Shown: piece after piece, positions 8,306-16,290 of the stretch | How positions within the stretch are numbered: the first letter of the stretch is position 1 | How the letters are laid out: every line of letters starts with the position of its first letter | Source of the DNA: Candidatus Poribacteria bacterium | GTDB lineage: Bacteria > Poribacteria > WGA-4E > WGA-3G | Direction of reading: 5' to 3' | NCBI GenBank assembly: GCA_003635305.1 | Contig: PYJE01000114.1 | Span: forward strand, 23,187-58,791 | Length of the DNA: 35,605 bases | Notes under the pieces: generated by a model | Told to the model about the DNA's origin: nothing | Database searches by the model: none | What the model saw: only the letters and a program-made list of their open reading frames with translations | Program-made: the position numbers and the translations under genes

Positions 8306-8893
8306 CAGAGTGGGGTTTCCCGTATGCGCGGTTTGAAACCGCGCATACCGCGCGGTTACCGTAGGGCGAGGGCCCTCGCATGCCACACGCGCATGCGAGC
8401 GGGTTCCCCTCGCCCTGCCACGATCGCGGGGGACAGGCCCCCGCGCTACGGTTCATTCCCCTCTGTCGTTCGGGCTCGCCTGAGCCCGAACAGGTCAAGC
8501 TCAGGCGATACAGAGTGGGGCTTCCCGTAGGCGCGGTTTGAAACCGCGCCTACCGGGCGGTTCCCGTAGGGCGAGGGTCCTCGCATGCCACACGCGCATG
8601 CGAGCGGGTTCCCCTCGCCCTGCCACGACCGCGGGGGACAGGCCCCCGCGCTACGGTTCCCATTCCCCTCTGTCGTTCGGGCTCGCCTGAGCCCGAACAG
8701 GTCAAGCTCAGGCGATACAGAGTGGGGCTTCCTGTAGGCGCGGTTTGAAACCGCGCCTACCGGTGGGTTCCCGTAGGGCGGGGGCCTGTCCCTCGCCATG
8801 CCACGATTGCGGGGGACAGGCCCCCGCGCTACGGTATATTCTCTCTATAGTTTGAGCTCGCCTGAGCTCAAACAGGTCAAGCTCCGGCGCGAG
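8306..8893. repeat. Composite repeat of about 205 bp in three tandem copies
   Basis: Copies begin with CAGAGTGGGG at 8306, 8511 and 8718 (periods 205 and 207; the third is shorter and more diverged). Each copy contains, in order, a REP-A hairpin; a pair of B-type hairpins (GTAGGGCGAGGG... and CGGGGGACAGGCCCCCGCGCTAC) enclosing a CGCATGC/GCATGCG palindrome; and an E-type hairpin (TTCGGGCTCGCCTGAGCCCGAA). It fills the whole 629-bp gap between the sensor gene and the next CDS, and no credible gene lies inside. Confidence 0.9.
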
Positions 8894-8928
8894 AGCGCCA
8901 GATCTCGCCCCATTAAGGAGAATAATCA

Positions 8929-10131
8929 ATGAATCGAAGAACTATCGTTACCGCAATCGTCATACTCATCGCCAGCATCCTCGCACCCTTGCAAATCGAT
9001 GCCGCCGAACAGGCGACACCCACACCATCCTCACCGGAACTTGTGGAGTCTGATGGTGATGATGACAGCGATGCCGAATTGCCCATAGACCCGCCTGAGG
9101 TAAGGAATGCAATAGTTAACCTGAATGCATCAGCAGGCCAGTGGGGGAACGCAAAAGGAAATTTGCAGAACCACAATATCGTCAAGACCCGTTTGACCAC
9201 CCAGCGCGACTTGCTCAAATATGCACTTGATGACAACCCCGACAGATTCTCCGGGAGGCGGCTCGCCGAGAAGAATAACGAAATCCGCCTGCACCTGGCC
9301 TACGCCCCAACGCTTGTTGATAAGGTCGACAAGAAATACGAACTATACGAGAAGGATTGGAACACGCTCAACGACCTGTACCTCAAGCACCTCCCCGAAG
9401 GACATCCCGATAAAATCACGTTTGAGAAGATGGGCAACGATAAAGAGGACAAGCAGATCCATCCTGAGACGGTTCTCGACCTTTCAATGAAAGGGGACGG
9501 TGATGGCGATGACGGCGATGATGCCGGTGGTGAACCCGCTGTCAAACCGAGAACGCCTGAGGTAATGCGTGCAATAGTTAGGCTGAGTGCATCAGTAGGC
9601 CAGTGGAGTAACGCAAAAGTAAATTTGCGGAGCCACAATATCATCACGGCGGGTTTGGCCACCCAGCGCGATCTGCTCAAATATGGACTTGATGACAACA
9701 CCTATGGATTCTCCCGGAGGCGGCTCGCCGAGAAGAACAACGAAATCCGCCTGCACCTGAACAGTGCCTCAACGCTTGTTGATGAGATCGACTTTCGATA
9801 CGAACGATACGAGAAGAGGTGGAACACGCTCAACGTCCTGATTGACATCGAGAACCTCCCCGAAGGACATCCCGATAAAATCAGGTTTGAGAAGATGGGC
9901 AACACTGAAGAAAACAGGGTTATCCATCCCGAGACGCTTCTAGACCTTTCAATGAGTTGCAAGAACGGCTGCGGGGTATCCTTTGCAAATACAGGCAATT
10001 CGCTAGCGGCGTTTGAAGCCGCGGTGAACGCGCACTACACCGGCGTTTGCAATGTGAAACCACATAACGGGTTACGATACTACGACTGTCCCGACAAACC
10101 CGGTTCGTGTCCGGCACCCCGTGAGCACTAG
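8929..10131 (+). CDS. Secreted protein with two internal repeats and a Cys-rich C-terminus, unknown function
   Basis: I do not recognise this 400-residue protein. A signal peptide covers residues 1-25 (cleavage near QIDA/AEQ), followed by an acidic linker. Repeat 1 is at about 55-187 and repeat 2 at about 209-343; they share QRDLLKY, RRLAEKNNEIRLHL, LPEGHPDKI and HPETxLDLSM. An Asp/Gly-rich linker (GDGDGDDGDDAGG) joins them and could bind calcium. The tail has Cys motifs (CKNGCGVSF, CPDKPGSCP). A strong ribosome-binding site (TAAGGAGAA) precedes the ATG. The frame stops at TAG 10129-10131 but stays open after it for another 91 codons carrying a second copy of the Cys module (CRGGCGALF). The product is therefore either truncated or read through. 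It probably acts outside the cytoplasmic membrane. Confidence 0.8.
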   Translation: MNRRTIVTAIVILIASILAPLQIDAAEQATPTPSSPELVESDGDDDSDAELPIDPPEVRNAIVNLNASAGQWGNAKGNLQNHNIVKTRLTTQRDLLKYALDDNPDRFSGRRLAEKNNEIRLHLAYAPTLVDKVDKKYELYEKDWNTLNDLYLKHLPEGHPDKITFEKMGNDKEDKQIHPETVLDLSMKGDGDGDDGDDAGGEPAVKPRTPEVMRAIVRLSASVGQWSNAKVNLRSHNIITAGLATQRDLLKYGLDDNTYGFSRRRLAEKNNEIRLHLNSASTLVDEIDFRYERYEKRWNTLNVLIDIENLPEGHPDKIRFEKMGNTEENRVIHPETLLDLSMSCKNGCGVSFANTGNSLAAFEAAVNAHYTGVCNVKPHNGLRYYDCPDKPGSCPAPREH

Positions 10132-10407
10132 ATTGCGTGCCGGGGTGGTTGCGGGGCTCTGTTTCCGCCTCGGCGTGTTGTCAAGGATATGAATCCGATC
10201 GCGGGTTACATCTCAGTGGTTTACCTTCCGATGGATGAATCGCACGTTTGCAACCAGACTGCGCGAGTTGGGATTACGGGTTCTGCGCCGTGTGGTAATG
10301 CAGCGGCAGCTAGGGTGACTGAGGGCTATAACCGTTACACTTGCGGCGGACAGACCACCTGTTCCAATGATGAGAAACACCTCTCCACCGGTGACGGCGG
10401 TCCCTAG
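10132..10407 (+). pseudogene. In-frame Cys-rich continuation downstream of the TAG stop
   Basis: This stretch is open in the same frame as 8929-10131 and ends with TAG at 10405-10407. It encodes about 91 residues beginning IACRGGCGALFPPRR and containing later Cys pairs (SHVCNQT, APCGN, YTCGG, TTCSND). CxGGCGALF parallels CKNGCGVSF before the TAG, so it is a second copy of the same Cys module. The internal ATG at 10189 has an AAGGA only two bases away, which is too close for good initiation. The most economical reading is that a longer protein was cut by a nonsense mutation; occasional readthrough is the alternative. Confidence 0.55.
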
Positions 10408-10482
10408 ATTTATTCAACTGGGGGCTAGAGTATCGCATTTATTGCAGCGTGCCCGGCTCCTAGGGACATATGTCACTTGCCC

Positions 10483-12420
10483 TCATGCATTCCGAAAATC
10501 GATGACCGTCTGCCGATACTCCTCTGGAAGCCCGATGTCAAAGCGTCTACCCTTGACGAGATAGCCCGAAAACCCCTCCGCTTTCCGCAACTCATCTAGA
10601 CATGAAGTGAGTTGGAATTCGCCGTGTTCGCGGTGGTTGTGCTTGATGTTCTGTTCAAGGAAGGCAAATATCTGCGGGGTGAGCGCGTAGATGCCGAAAA
10701 CGGATAGGAATTCGTCCGGTGCCATGCTGTCGACATGCAGATACTCGCGCGCATAGTCCGCGTCCGGTTTCTCATAAAACTCTGTCACCTGCAAGAGGGA
10801 GTGCTGTTCCCGACTTCCCTTTTCTTCTTGCCAGACTCCGGTGACGCAGCCGAAATTAGACAATTCCTGAATCGGTGTAACCTTTAACCCGACGACGCTG
10901 TGTCGGACGCGCGCGTATGCGTCTAAAACCTGCTTCGCGCAAGAGCTCTCTTCATCGGAGCCGTAGAGATGGTCCCCGAGCATCAACAGGAACGGTTCGT
11001 TGCCTACCCAGTCGCGGGCGCAATAAACGGCATGTCCGAATCCCTCCTGCACGTCTTGCGTAACGAATGTCACGCGCCTGCCGAGTTCCAGCACGTAGTC
11101 ACAGTATCCCTTGTTTTCCTGGCTGAGTTTATTGTAGTGTTCAATGCGCGGCGGTGTCTTGAAAAAGGATTCAAAGAGTTCGGTATCGCCTTTCTGAACG
11201 ATGAGGCAGACTTCCTCGATACCGGCGTTCACCGCTTCTTCCACGATGGCCATAATCGCGGGTTTCGCGCGCCCGGTGCTGTCAATCACGGGGAACAGTT
11301 CCTTTTTGATTGCCTTGGAGGCAGGAAAGAGGCGCGTGCCAAACCCTGCCGCTGGAATCACCGCTTTGCGGATATGCCGCCCGGCTTCGATGACCAGTTT
11401 GAGGCACGACATCCCCAAATCGCGTTCAATAATTTCGATTACCTTCCGTTGGCTTTCTTCGTCTTTGACGATGAATTGTGCGGATCCGTCGCCTTGCGAA
11501 CCGACACCTTTGCCACCCCAGATGTAAGGCTGGATGGGTTCATAGTTAAGCACTTTATGGAGGACAGGTGCCTGCAATTCGGAGGGGCAGGCGGGGATGA
11601 GATGTTTATCAAACTCTTCTTGTGCTCGGCGCATTAAGGCACCGACTGCCTCTGCGTCGCCTTCGCGGAGTGCTTGATAGGCGGATTTCGTGATTTCGGC
11701 ACTCAGCGGGCCGAGGTAGTGCTGCACGTCCTGGTCCAACTGCGTTTCGGCGAACGGATAGCAGTGGTTCAGTTGGTTCAGGATAAGGCGTGTATCTTTT
11801 CCTGCGCCCAGATCGACGATGACGAGATACAGGGCTTCGGGGACGCTGACTTCGCTGACATCTACCCGGTCTCCATCAAATGTCATCAGGATAGGGTGTG
11901 TGTAAGCACATCCCTGGTCCATCCTACCGCAGCGCGAGGGTGTCGTCGTCTCGCCTCTGTAGGCGTATTCCATTTCGCCGCGCGTTGTCATCTTGAGATC
12001 ATAGATGCGATTAAACGCACGCGCGACAAGGACGCAGATGGCGGCACTAGAGGAGAGCCCTTTCTTTACCGGGAGATCGGTGAGGTAGTTGTCGATTTCA
12101 AGTCCTTGCACGCGATAATTAGTCAAGATTTGGTATGCCACGCCGGCGGCGTAACTAAAGAATCCGCCTTTTTCCGCTTCGGCGAGGAGCGCGTCTTGCT
12201 CCATCGGCAAAGTATAGGGCCCGTGGCGCGTGCCGTTGCTCAGGGTGGTTTTCAGTTTCAGCGATGTTGGGTGCGGTTGGACATCGGCGTAGACTCCTTG
12301 GTTTGTGCTAGTGATGAGGGTATAGCCTTTTTCAAGTTGTGCGTTGCTTCGGCGATGTCCGCCTGCCCAGTCGCTATGTTCGCCGAAGAGGCAGATTCGT
12401 CCGGGGACAAAAAGTTTCAT
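10483..12420 (-). CDS. GHMP sugar kinase fused to UTP-glucose-1-phosphate uridylyltransferase-like domain
   Basis: A 645-residue bifunctional protein. Residues 1 to about 345 form a GHMP kinase of galactokinase type: PGRICLFGEHSDW near residue 6, the phosphate loop KKGLSSSAAICV near 120, and GKGVGSQGDGSAQF near 310. From about residue 350 a nucleotidyltransferase follows: RKAVIPAAGFGTRLFPASKA, LFPVID, the sugar-binding block EGFGHAVYCARD, LLMLGDHLYG and FYEKPDADY, which are GalU-like signatures. The expected path is sugar to sugar-1-phosphate to NDP-sugar in one chain. The known fucose enzyme FKP has the reverse order (transferase first). The sugar is unknown. The ribosome-binding site (AAAGGAGAAATA then ATG) is strong. 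It lies downstream of the peptidase gene on the same strand with a 142-bp gap of REP elements. Both domain calls are firm. Confidence 0.9.
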   Translation of the reverse strand: MKLFVPGRICLFGEHSDWAGGHRRSNAQLEKGYTLITSTNQGVYADVQPHPTSLKLKTTLSNGTRHGPYTLPMEQDALLAEAEKGGFFSYAAGVAYQILTNYRVQGLEIDNYLTDLPVKKGLSSSAAICVLVARAFNRIYDLKMTTRGEMEYAYRGETTTPSRCGRMDQGCAYTHPILMTFDGDRVDVSEVSVPEALYLVIVDLGAGKDTRLILNQLNHCYPFAETQLDQDVQHYLGPLSAEITKSAYQALREGDAEAVGALMRRAQEEFDKHLIPACPSELQAPVLHKVLNYEPIQPYIWGGKGVGSQGDGSAQFIVKDEESQRKVIEIIERDLGMSCLKLVIEAGRHIRKAVIPAAGFGTRLFPASKAIKKELFPVIDSTGRAKPAIMAIVEEAVNAGIEEVCLIVQKGDTELFESFFKTPPRIEHYNKLSQENKGYCDYVLELGRRVTFVTQDVQEGFGHAVYCARDWVGNEPFLLMLGDHLYGSDEESSCAKQVLDAYARVRHSVVGLKVTPIQELSNFGCVTGVWQEEKGSREQHSLLQVTEFYEKPDADYAREYLHVDSMAPDEFLSVFGIYALTPQIFAFLEQNIKHNHREHGEFQLTSCLDELRKAEGFSGYLVKGRRFDIGLPEEYRQTVIDFRNA

Positions 12421-12472
12421 TATTTCTCCTTTTCCGCTGTAAAGGATGTTGGGTGAGGGCAGTCCCTCTTCA

Positions 12473-12566
12473 GTAGGCGAGTTCTCCCGCGTCTCGATTT
12501 GGCATATCGGGACAAGGATGTCCCTCCTACCGTGGCATCCTGTCGGGCCAGGGCTGTCCCTCCTAC
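12473..12566. repeat. REP cluster: one D and two C elements; the last overlaps a stop codon
   Basis: D (GTAGGCGAGTTCTCCCGCG) starts at 12473. C elements lie at 12506-12530 (GGGACA-AGGA-TGTCCC hairpin) and 12542-12566. The TAG of the last element's GTAG head, read on the minus strand, is the stop codon of the peptidase/TPR gene. Confidence 0.85.
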
Positions 12567-14917
12567 TGGGTTTTTGCGCGCCATTGGCATCTGCGTATCC
12601 ACGTTTGCGCGTTTAGGACGGTGCCCAGGGGTAAAGTCTCGTCTTTTGCTATGGCTGAAAAGGCGTTTTCGGCGGTTGCGTAATCTGCGAAACGATAGGC
12701 GTTGAGTCCTGTTAATCTTGTCGCTTCCAACATCAGTTGTGGAAAACGTGAAATGGTGTTTTCACCAAGTTCTACTGCCTGTTTGAGATGTTGATTGCTC
12801 ATCTCCCATGCGCCTTCTCTGTGGAGCAGTTCTCCGGCGAGGAAATGTGTCAAAGGGCTCTCCTTGCAGGCGAATAAACGCGCTATCTTTTCTGTGTTAC
12901 TTTCCTGCGATAGAAGCACACTGCGGAGGTGCTTTTGTCCGCTTTCCTCTGAAAGTGCGGCGAGGCGTTTAGTGACGTTGCGCTGCATCCGCGTATCTGT
13001 AGTTTGAACAGCGAGGTATGCCGCCGTTGCCGCTGCGGGTTCATTTTTTATCCAGTGGATATCGCCTATTAACAGTTGTGCTTCTGCCTTCCGTGCGCTT
13101 CCGACGTGGCGAGGGACAGGCCCTCGCCCTACGTTCCTAGGACTGCTGACATGGCGAGGGACAGGGCTTCGCGCTACGTTACCAGAAGATGGGGCTGCGA
13201 CGAGACTGTTCGCGAGGGCGCGCGCGCGTTCGTAATTTTTCATCCGATATGCGCTGAACATGAGCCCGCGCACGTTTCTCACGTTATCGGGTTCAAAAGC
13301 GAGCATCTGTTCAAAGGTTTTCGCGGCGGTGAGAAAGTCTCTTCGGCGGTATGCCCGCCATGCTTCGTGCCGCAAAGCTGCAATCTCGTGCGCGCAGACT
13401 TTTTCAAAGATACTGCCCGGCTGTAATCGGGTTTTCGCATACTCCACCGCCGAATCTGGCAACGGAACGCTGTCTAAAAATGTTGCCCACTCCGCTTCCA
13501 GCAGATGCAACGCTTTTCCGTAGTGCTTTTCAAAATTGCCCGTTGGAAAGACACGCGTGAACTTCTCTATGCCGTAAGTATCCACGAGGAACCGCACGAA
13601 AGAACCCGCCAGCCGATAGCTCCTTGAACTTGCCTGTCCCCAAAACCCGATGCCCAGAATGTCCGAGAGCGATGGCGCGAGTTGCAGCTGCCGCATCGCC
13701 TTTGCCCACTGATGCGGTGTCAATCTTCCCTCCTCCCAATCTGCTGCGACAGCGATGCCTTCGTGCAACCCAATTTTGAGACTCACCTTCAAGGCAGACC
13801 AGGGTACAGTAAAGACGTGCGCGAGTTCATGCTTTAGGACAGGATGCGGAAAGCCTTGCGCGTGGATATGGAAGCCGTGTCCAAACGGATCTTCGACTGA
13901 AGTGCCGCCCGCGCCAATCAACCGCTTTTTCTGCTCAGGCGATGCATAAATGTAGGCGCGCACTTTCTGTGGGGTTTCTCTTCCCAGGTAATTCGCTAAT
14001 TCAGCGTATTGAAACTCGCAGTCCTGCGCGATGAGTTCAATCTCCCTTTCTAGCGAGGGGGCGTAGTAGATTTCAAAATGCTCTGTTTCCCGGAAGCCTC
14101 CTAGTTTTCGTGCGATATCGTCTCGTGATGGCCGAATCCCTAGTTCACCGGCATAGAGATACGTCCCGAAGACAATGATAGCGAGGAAATAGATGGACAG
14201 GTGTCTCATTGAACGAAAGTGCAACAAGGCGCGCCACTTCAGTTGCGGCATCCATCCGCTCTCCCTGCTCACCTCACAGGCGTTCACGGCGATGCTTAAG
14301 AATAACAGAGCCCCTATCAACGTGCAGGTTCGCGCGAGGAGCAGTGTTCCCGTTATCACAATCCGCTCATCGTAAATCGGCCCCGGGAAATAGCCGAATG
14401 TCGCGTGATACGCGAACACCGGCGGATGCCACACGAGGTTAACTACTAAAGGGATGCAGGTGAGGACAATGTAGCCGATGTAAGCGGAGAACGCCTTCCA
14501 CCGTTGATGCCACCACGTCCCGAAGAATACGCCCGCGGCAGTGGCGTAAATGCAACTAACCCCCGGTAATAATCCGAAAAAGAGAAACCCTTCGCCGATG
14601 TTACAGTTCTGGACTCGAAACGCGTTCAGCAGTATGATGCCGAGGGGTGCCATCAGAATAACGATGTTCGCCGATAGGGCGCGCCAGAAACAGCGCATCA
14701 CAACCTGCGCGGGCGAACCGGTTAGCGCGTCCGGTTCGCGTTTCATCTGCCGTAGCACTGTTATCGCAATAAACGCGCCCGCGAATGTGATGCAGAGTGC
14801 CATCACAGCCGAGAACTCATAACCGAGCAGGTTAAAGAGCGGCACGTTCGCGAGGAGTAGTGCCAGCATGCTGAATCCGATGGGGCATAGCCAATAGGTG
14901 AAAGTTTTGTAAATCAT
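12563..14917 (-). CDS. Membrane protein with gluzincin (peptidase MA-like) domain and TPR-like C-terminus
   Basis: A protein of 784 residues. About six to eight hydrophobic helices occupy the first 270 residues. A soluble metallopeptidase-like domain follows, with HELAH at 363-367 (HExxH zinc motif) and a downstream GLHEGIA about 25 residues later offering the third ligand, as in the peptidase MA-like family. The C-terminal third contains TPR-like helices (ALRHEAWRAYRRRDFLTAAKTFEQ, FEPDNVRN). The ATG at 14917 was chosen because the longer frame to 15076 reads through duplicated REP-A sequence and would put 53 polar residues before the first membrane helix. Two REP-B elements at 13109-13177 lie inside the TPR region in frame and encode VPRHVSS- and VPRHVGS-type peptides. 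The stop TAG is part of a REP-C head. A promoter is visible at 15165-15193. Substrate unknown. Confidence 0.82.
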   Translation of the reverse strand: MIYKTFTYWLCPIGFSMLALLLANVPLFNLLGYEFSAVMALCITFAGAFIAITVLRQMKREPDALTGSPAQVVMRCFWRALSANIVILMAPLGIILLNAFRVQNCNIGEGFLFFGLLPGVSCIYATAAGVFFGTWWHQRWKAFSAYIGYIVLTCIPLVVNLVWHPPVFAYHATFGYFPGPIYDERIVITGTLLLARTCTLIGALLFLSIAVNACEVSRESGWMPQLKWRALLHFRSMRHLSIYFLAIIVFGTYLYAGELGIRPSRDDIARKLGGFRETEHFEIYYAPSLEREIELIAQDCEFQYAELANYLGRETPQKVRAYIYASPEQKKRLIGAGGTSVEDPFGHGFHIHAQGFPHPVLKHELAHVFTVPWSALKVSLKIGLHEGIAVAADWEEGRLTPHQWAKAMRQLQLAPSLSDILGIGFWGQASSRSYRLAGSFVRFLVDTYGIEKFTRVFPTGNFEKHYGKALHLLEAEWATFLDSVPLPDSAVEYAKTRLQPGSIFEKVCAHEIAALRHEAWRAYRRRDFLTAAKTFEQMLAFEPDNVRNVRGLMFSAYRMKNYERARALANSLVAAPSSGNVARSPVPRHVSSPRNVGRGPVPRHVGSARKAEAQLLIGDIHWIKNEPAAATAAYLAVQTTDTRMQRNVTKRLAALSEESGQKHLRSVLLSQESNTEKIARLFACKESPLTHFLAGELLHREGAWEMSNQHLKQAVELGENTISRFPQLMLEATRLTGLNAYRFADYATAENAFSAIAKDETLPLGTVLNAQTWIRRCQWRAKTQ
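13109..13177. repeat. Two REP-B elements inside the peptidase/TPR gene
   Basis: GCGAGGGACAGGCCCTCGCC ends in CTAC at 13132, and a diverged copy lies at 13154-13177. They are direct repeats 45 bp apart (15 codons), so the frame is kept. The translated insert is Pro/Arg/Val-rich and interrupts the TPR-like helices. Confidence 0.85.
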
Positions 14918-15114
14918 GTTGATTTTCTCGGATGGACGCAGGATGCGCGCGGTAGGTGGCGCGGTGTCAATGCGCTTTTTCACATGTGCGCGGTTGTAAA
15001 CCGCGCCTACCGGTGTGGGCTGATGTATAGCCACTAGGTGAAAGTTAGGTGTCGCGGTGTCAGTGCGCCTTTTCACGTGTGCGCGGTTGTAAACCGCGCC
15101 TACCGGTGTGGGCT
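14885..15114. repeat. Direct duplication carrying two REP-A elements and a copied gene 5' segment
   Basis: REP-A hairpins (GCGCGGTTGTAAACCGCGCC, then TAC) lie at 14988-15010 and 15081-15103 inside a 93-bp direct repeat. A 21-bp piece of the peptidase gene's start (CATAGCCAATAGGTGAAAGT at 14887) recurs as TATAGCCACTAGGTGAAAGT at 15026. This lies in the long leader of the minus-strand transcript. Confidence 0.8.
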
Positions 15115-15164
15115 TCTTGCATTTGCGTCTGTCCTGTTTCTTCTTTGTTGCATTTGCTCCCCCT

Positions 15165-15193
15165 ATTTAATCAGAAATTCGGATGCTTGTCAA
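15165..15193 (-). promoter_or_regulatory. Sigma70-like promoter for the membrane peptidase gene
   Basis: On the minus strand, TTGACA (15193-15188), a 17-bp spacer and TTAAAT (15170-15165). It implies a leader of about 240 bases containing two REP-A hairpins before the ATG at 14917. It is divergent from the promoter at 15215. Confidence 0.6.
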
Positions 15194-15214
15194 GTTGTTT
15201 TTTGCAATTTTTCC

Positions 15215-15243
15215 TTGCAAATTTCTAAACAATATGCGATAAT
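15215..15243 (+). promoter_or_regulatory. Sigma70-like promoter for the PspA/AAA+ operon
   Basis: TTGCAA (15215-15220), a 17-bp spacer, then GATAAT (15238-15243), in an AT-rich island. The predicted transcript start is about 37 bases before the GTG at 15287. No sigma54 (GG-N10-GC) signature typical of proteobacterial psp promoters was seen. Confidence 0.6.
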
Positions 15244-15286
15244 TTATCATAATGAGTTTGCAAGTTGCAAAAAAAGTTGGAGTTCG

Positions 15287-16069
15287 GTGAGAAAGTTGAT
15301 CGATCAGAAACTGTTTCGGAAGAAATTCCTACTGCACCTTATCGGCAATTCTTACGTCGTCTTCCCGTTTGCGGCGGGGGTATCCGTTGCTTTTGCCTCT
15401 TGGGTGCTCAATTTAGAGCCGGGGATTCTCTACGCCTTCGCTAGCGCGGTGCTGGGTATCTGCGTGCCGGTAGGTGTGATAATCACCAAGTGGGCAGCGG
15501 GGACTGACGACATCGCTAAGCGGGTGCATGATGAGCTCCTCAACGAGGTGCACCAGAAGCGGGAGGAGGAACTGAACGCCTTACATCAGCAGTTGGCGGC
15601 GGATGGCGATGCTCGCACGGAGACGATGCTCCACGAACTCCGCACCTTGCATCAATCCTTTCAGGAAGAGGCGCGCAGCGGTGCGTGGATGGGAACGTTG
15701 CCGCTCACCGTTTCAACAGAGATTACCGATAAAGTCTCTGAGCTCTTTACGCAGGCGGTGCAATGTCTGAAAGATACGCTCAAGATGCATGAGAAGGCGA
15801 GAGACGCTCAGTTGGGTGCTACCGTTAAAAGCGTGCTAGCGCGTCATAGGGAACAGCAAATCGCGGATGTTCAGCAGACGATTGTGCAACTCTCGGAACT
15901 CTATGCGCGGGTGCTGACGCTTAGTCCTGAAAGCAACGAGACGGAGCTCGCGCGGCTCCGCGCAGAGCTTGACGAAAGCCTCGCTTTTGCAAAGCGGGTT
16001 GATGAACAGATTCGTTCCCTCGCGCCCGATGCATCGGGTTCCGAATCAGATGAACTAGACAAGGTTTAG
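15287..16069 (+). CDS. Membrane-anchored coiled-coil protein, first gene of a PspA/AAA+ cluster
   Basis: A protein of 260 residues of unknown family. Two closely spaced hydrophobic helices (about residues 18-40 and 45-66, NSYVVFPFAAGVSVAF and ILYAFASAVLGICVPVGVII) form a hairpin anchor. They are followed by about 190 residues of mostly charged heptad-like helix (VHDELLNEVHQKREEELNALH, ARLRAELDESLAFAKRVDEQ), so a cytoplasmic coiled coil is expected. The GTG at 15287 was chosen because it has GGAG just upstream and lies right after a promoter; the longer frame from 15038 starts in REP sequence and crosses the promoter. By position next to a PspA-family gene it may be the membrane docking partner, analogous in role (not in sequence) to PspB/PspC or LiaF-type anchors. 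That role is inference. Confidence 0.72.
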   Translation: MRKLIDQKLFRKKFLLHLIGNSYVVFPFAAGVSVAFASWVLNLEPGILYAFASAVLGICVPVGVIITKWAAGTDDIAKRVHDELLNEVHQKREEELNALHQQLAADGDARTETMLHELRTLHQSFQEEARSGAWMGTLPLTVSTEITDKVSELFTQAVQCLKDTLKMHEKARDAQLGATVKSVLARHREQQIADVQQTIVQLSELYARVLTLSPESNETELARLRAELDESLAFAKRVDEQIRSLAPDASGSESDELDKV

Positions 16070-16290
16070 CATGCATGAAACCTTTGCTCACGAAACCTCC
16101 AAACAGCTACTCCTCTGGGGGTACCGGTGAAGGGAAATATCCCTTATCGCCGCGGATTCAGGATGTCCGCGCAGTGGCATTTTTTACACGTTGGTTACCG
16201 AAGTTAAAGGCGGCGTTTGCGCCGGCTATTCATTGAAGTTAGATGGGCGGCTGTTGTCCAGAAACCGCTCAGATATAAGGAGGAAAAACA

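Noticed and set aside
10129-10131. Pyrrolysine insertion at the in-frame TAG
   Set aside because: TAG is the commonest normal stop in this window, so general recoding would extend most proteins, and no pyl genes or PYLIS-type evidence are visible.
10189-10407. An independent small gene starting at ATG 10189
   Set aside because: It is in the same frame as the upstream gene, the frame is open from directly after the TAG, and the AAGGA is too close to the ATG. It is better read as the cut-off tail of the upstream protein.
14918-15076. Longer N-terminus for the membrane peptidase
   Set aside because: It is encoded by the duplicated REP-A leader and has no membrane or signal character.
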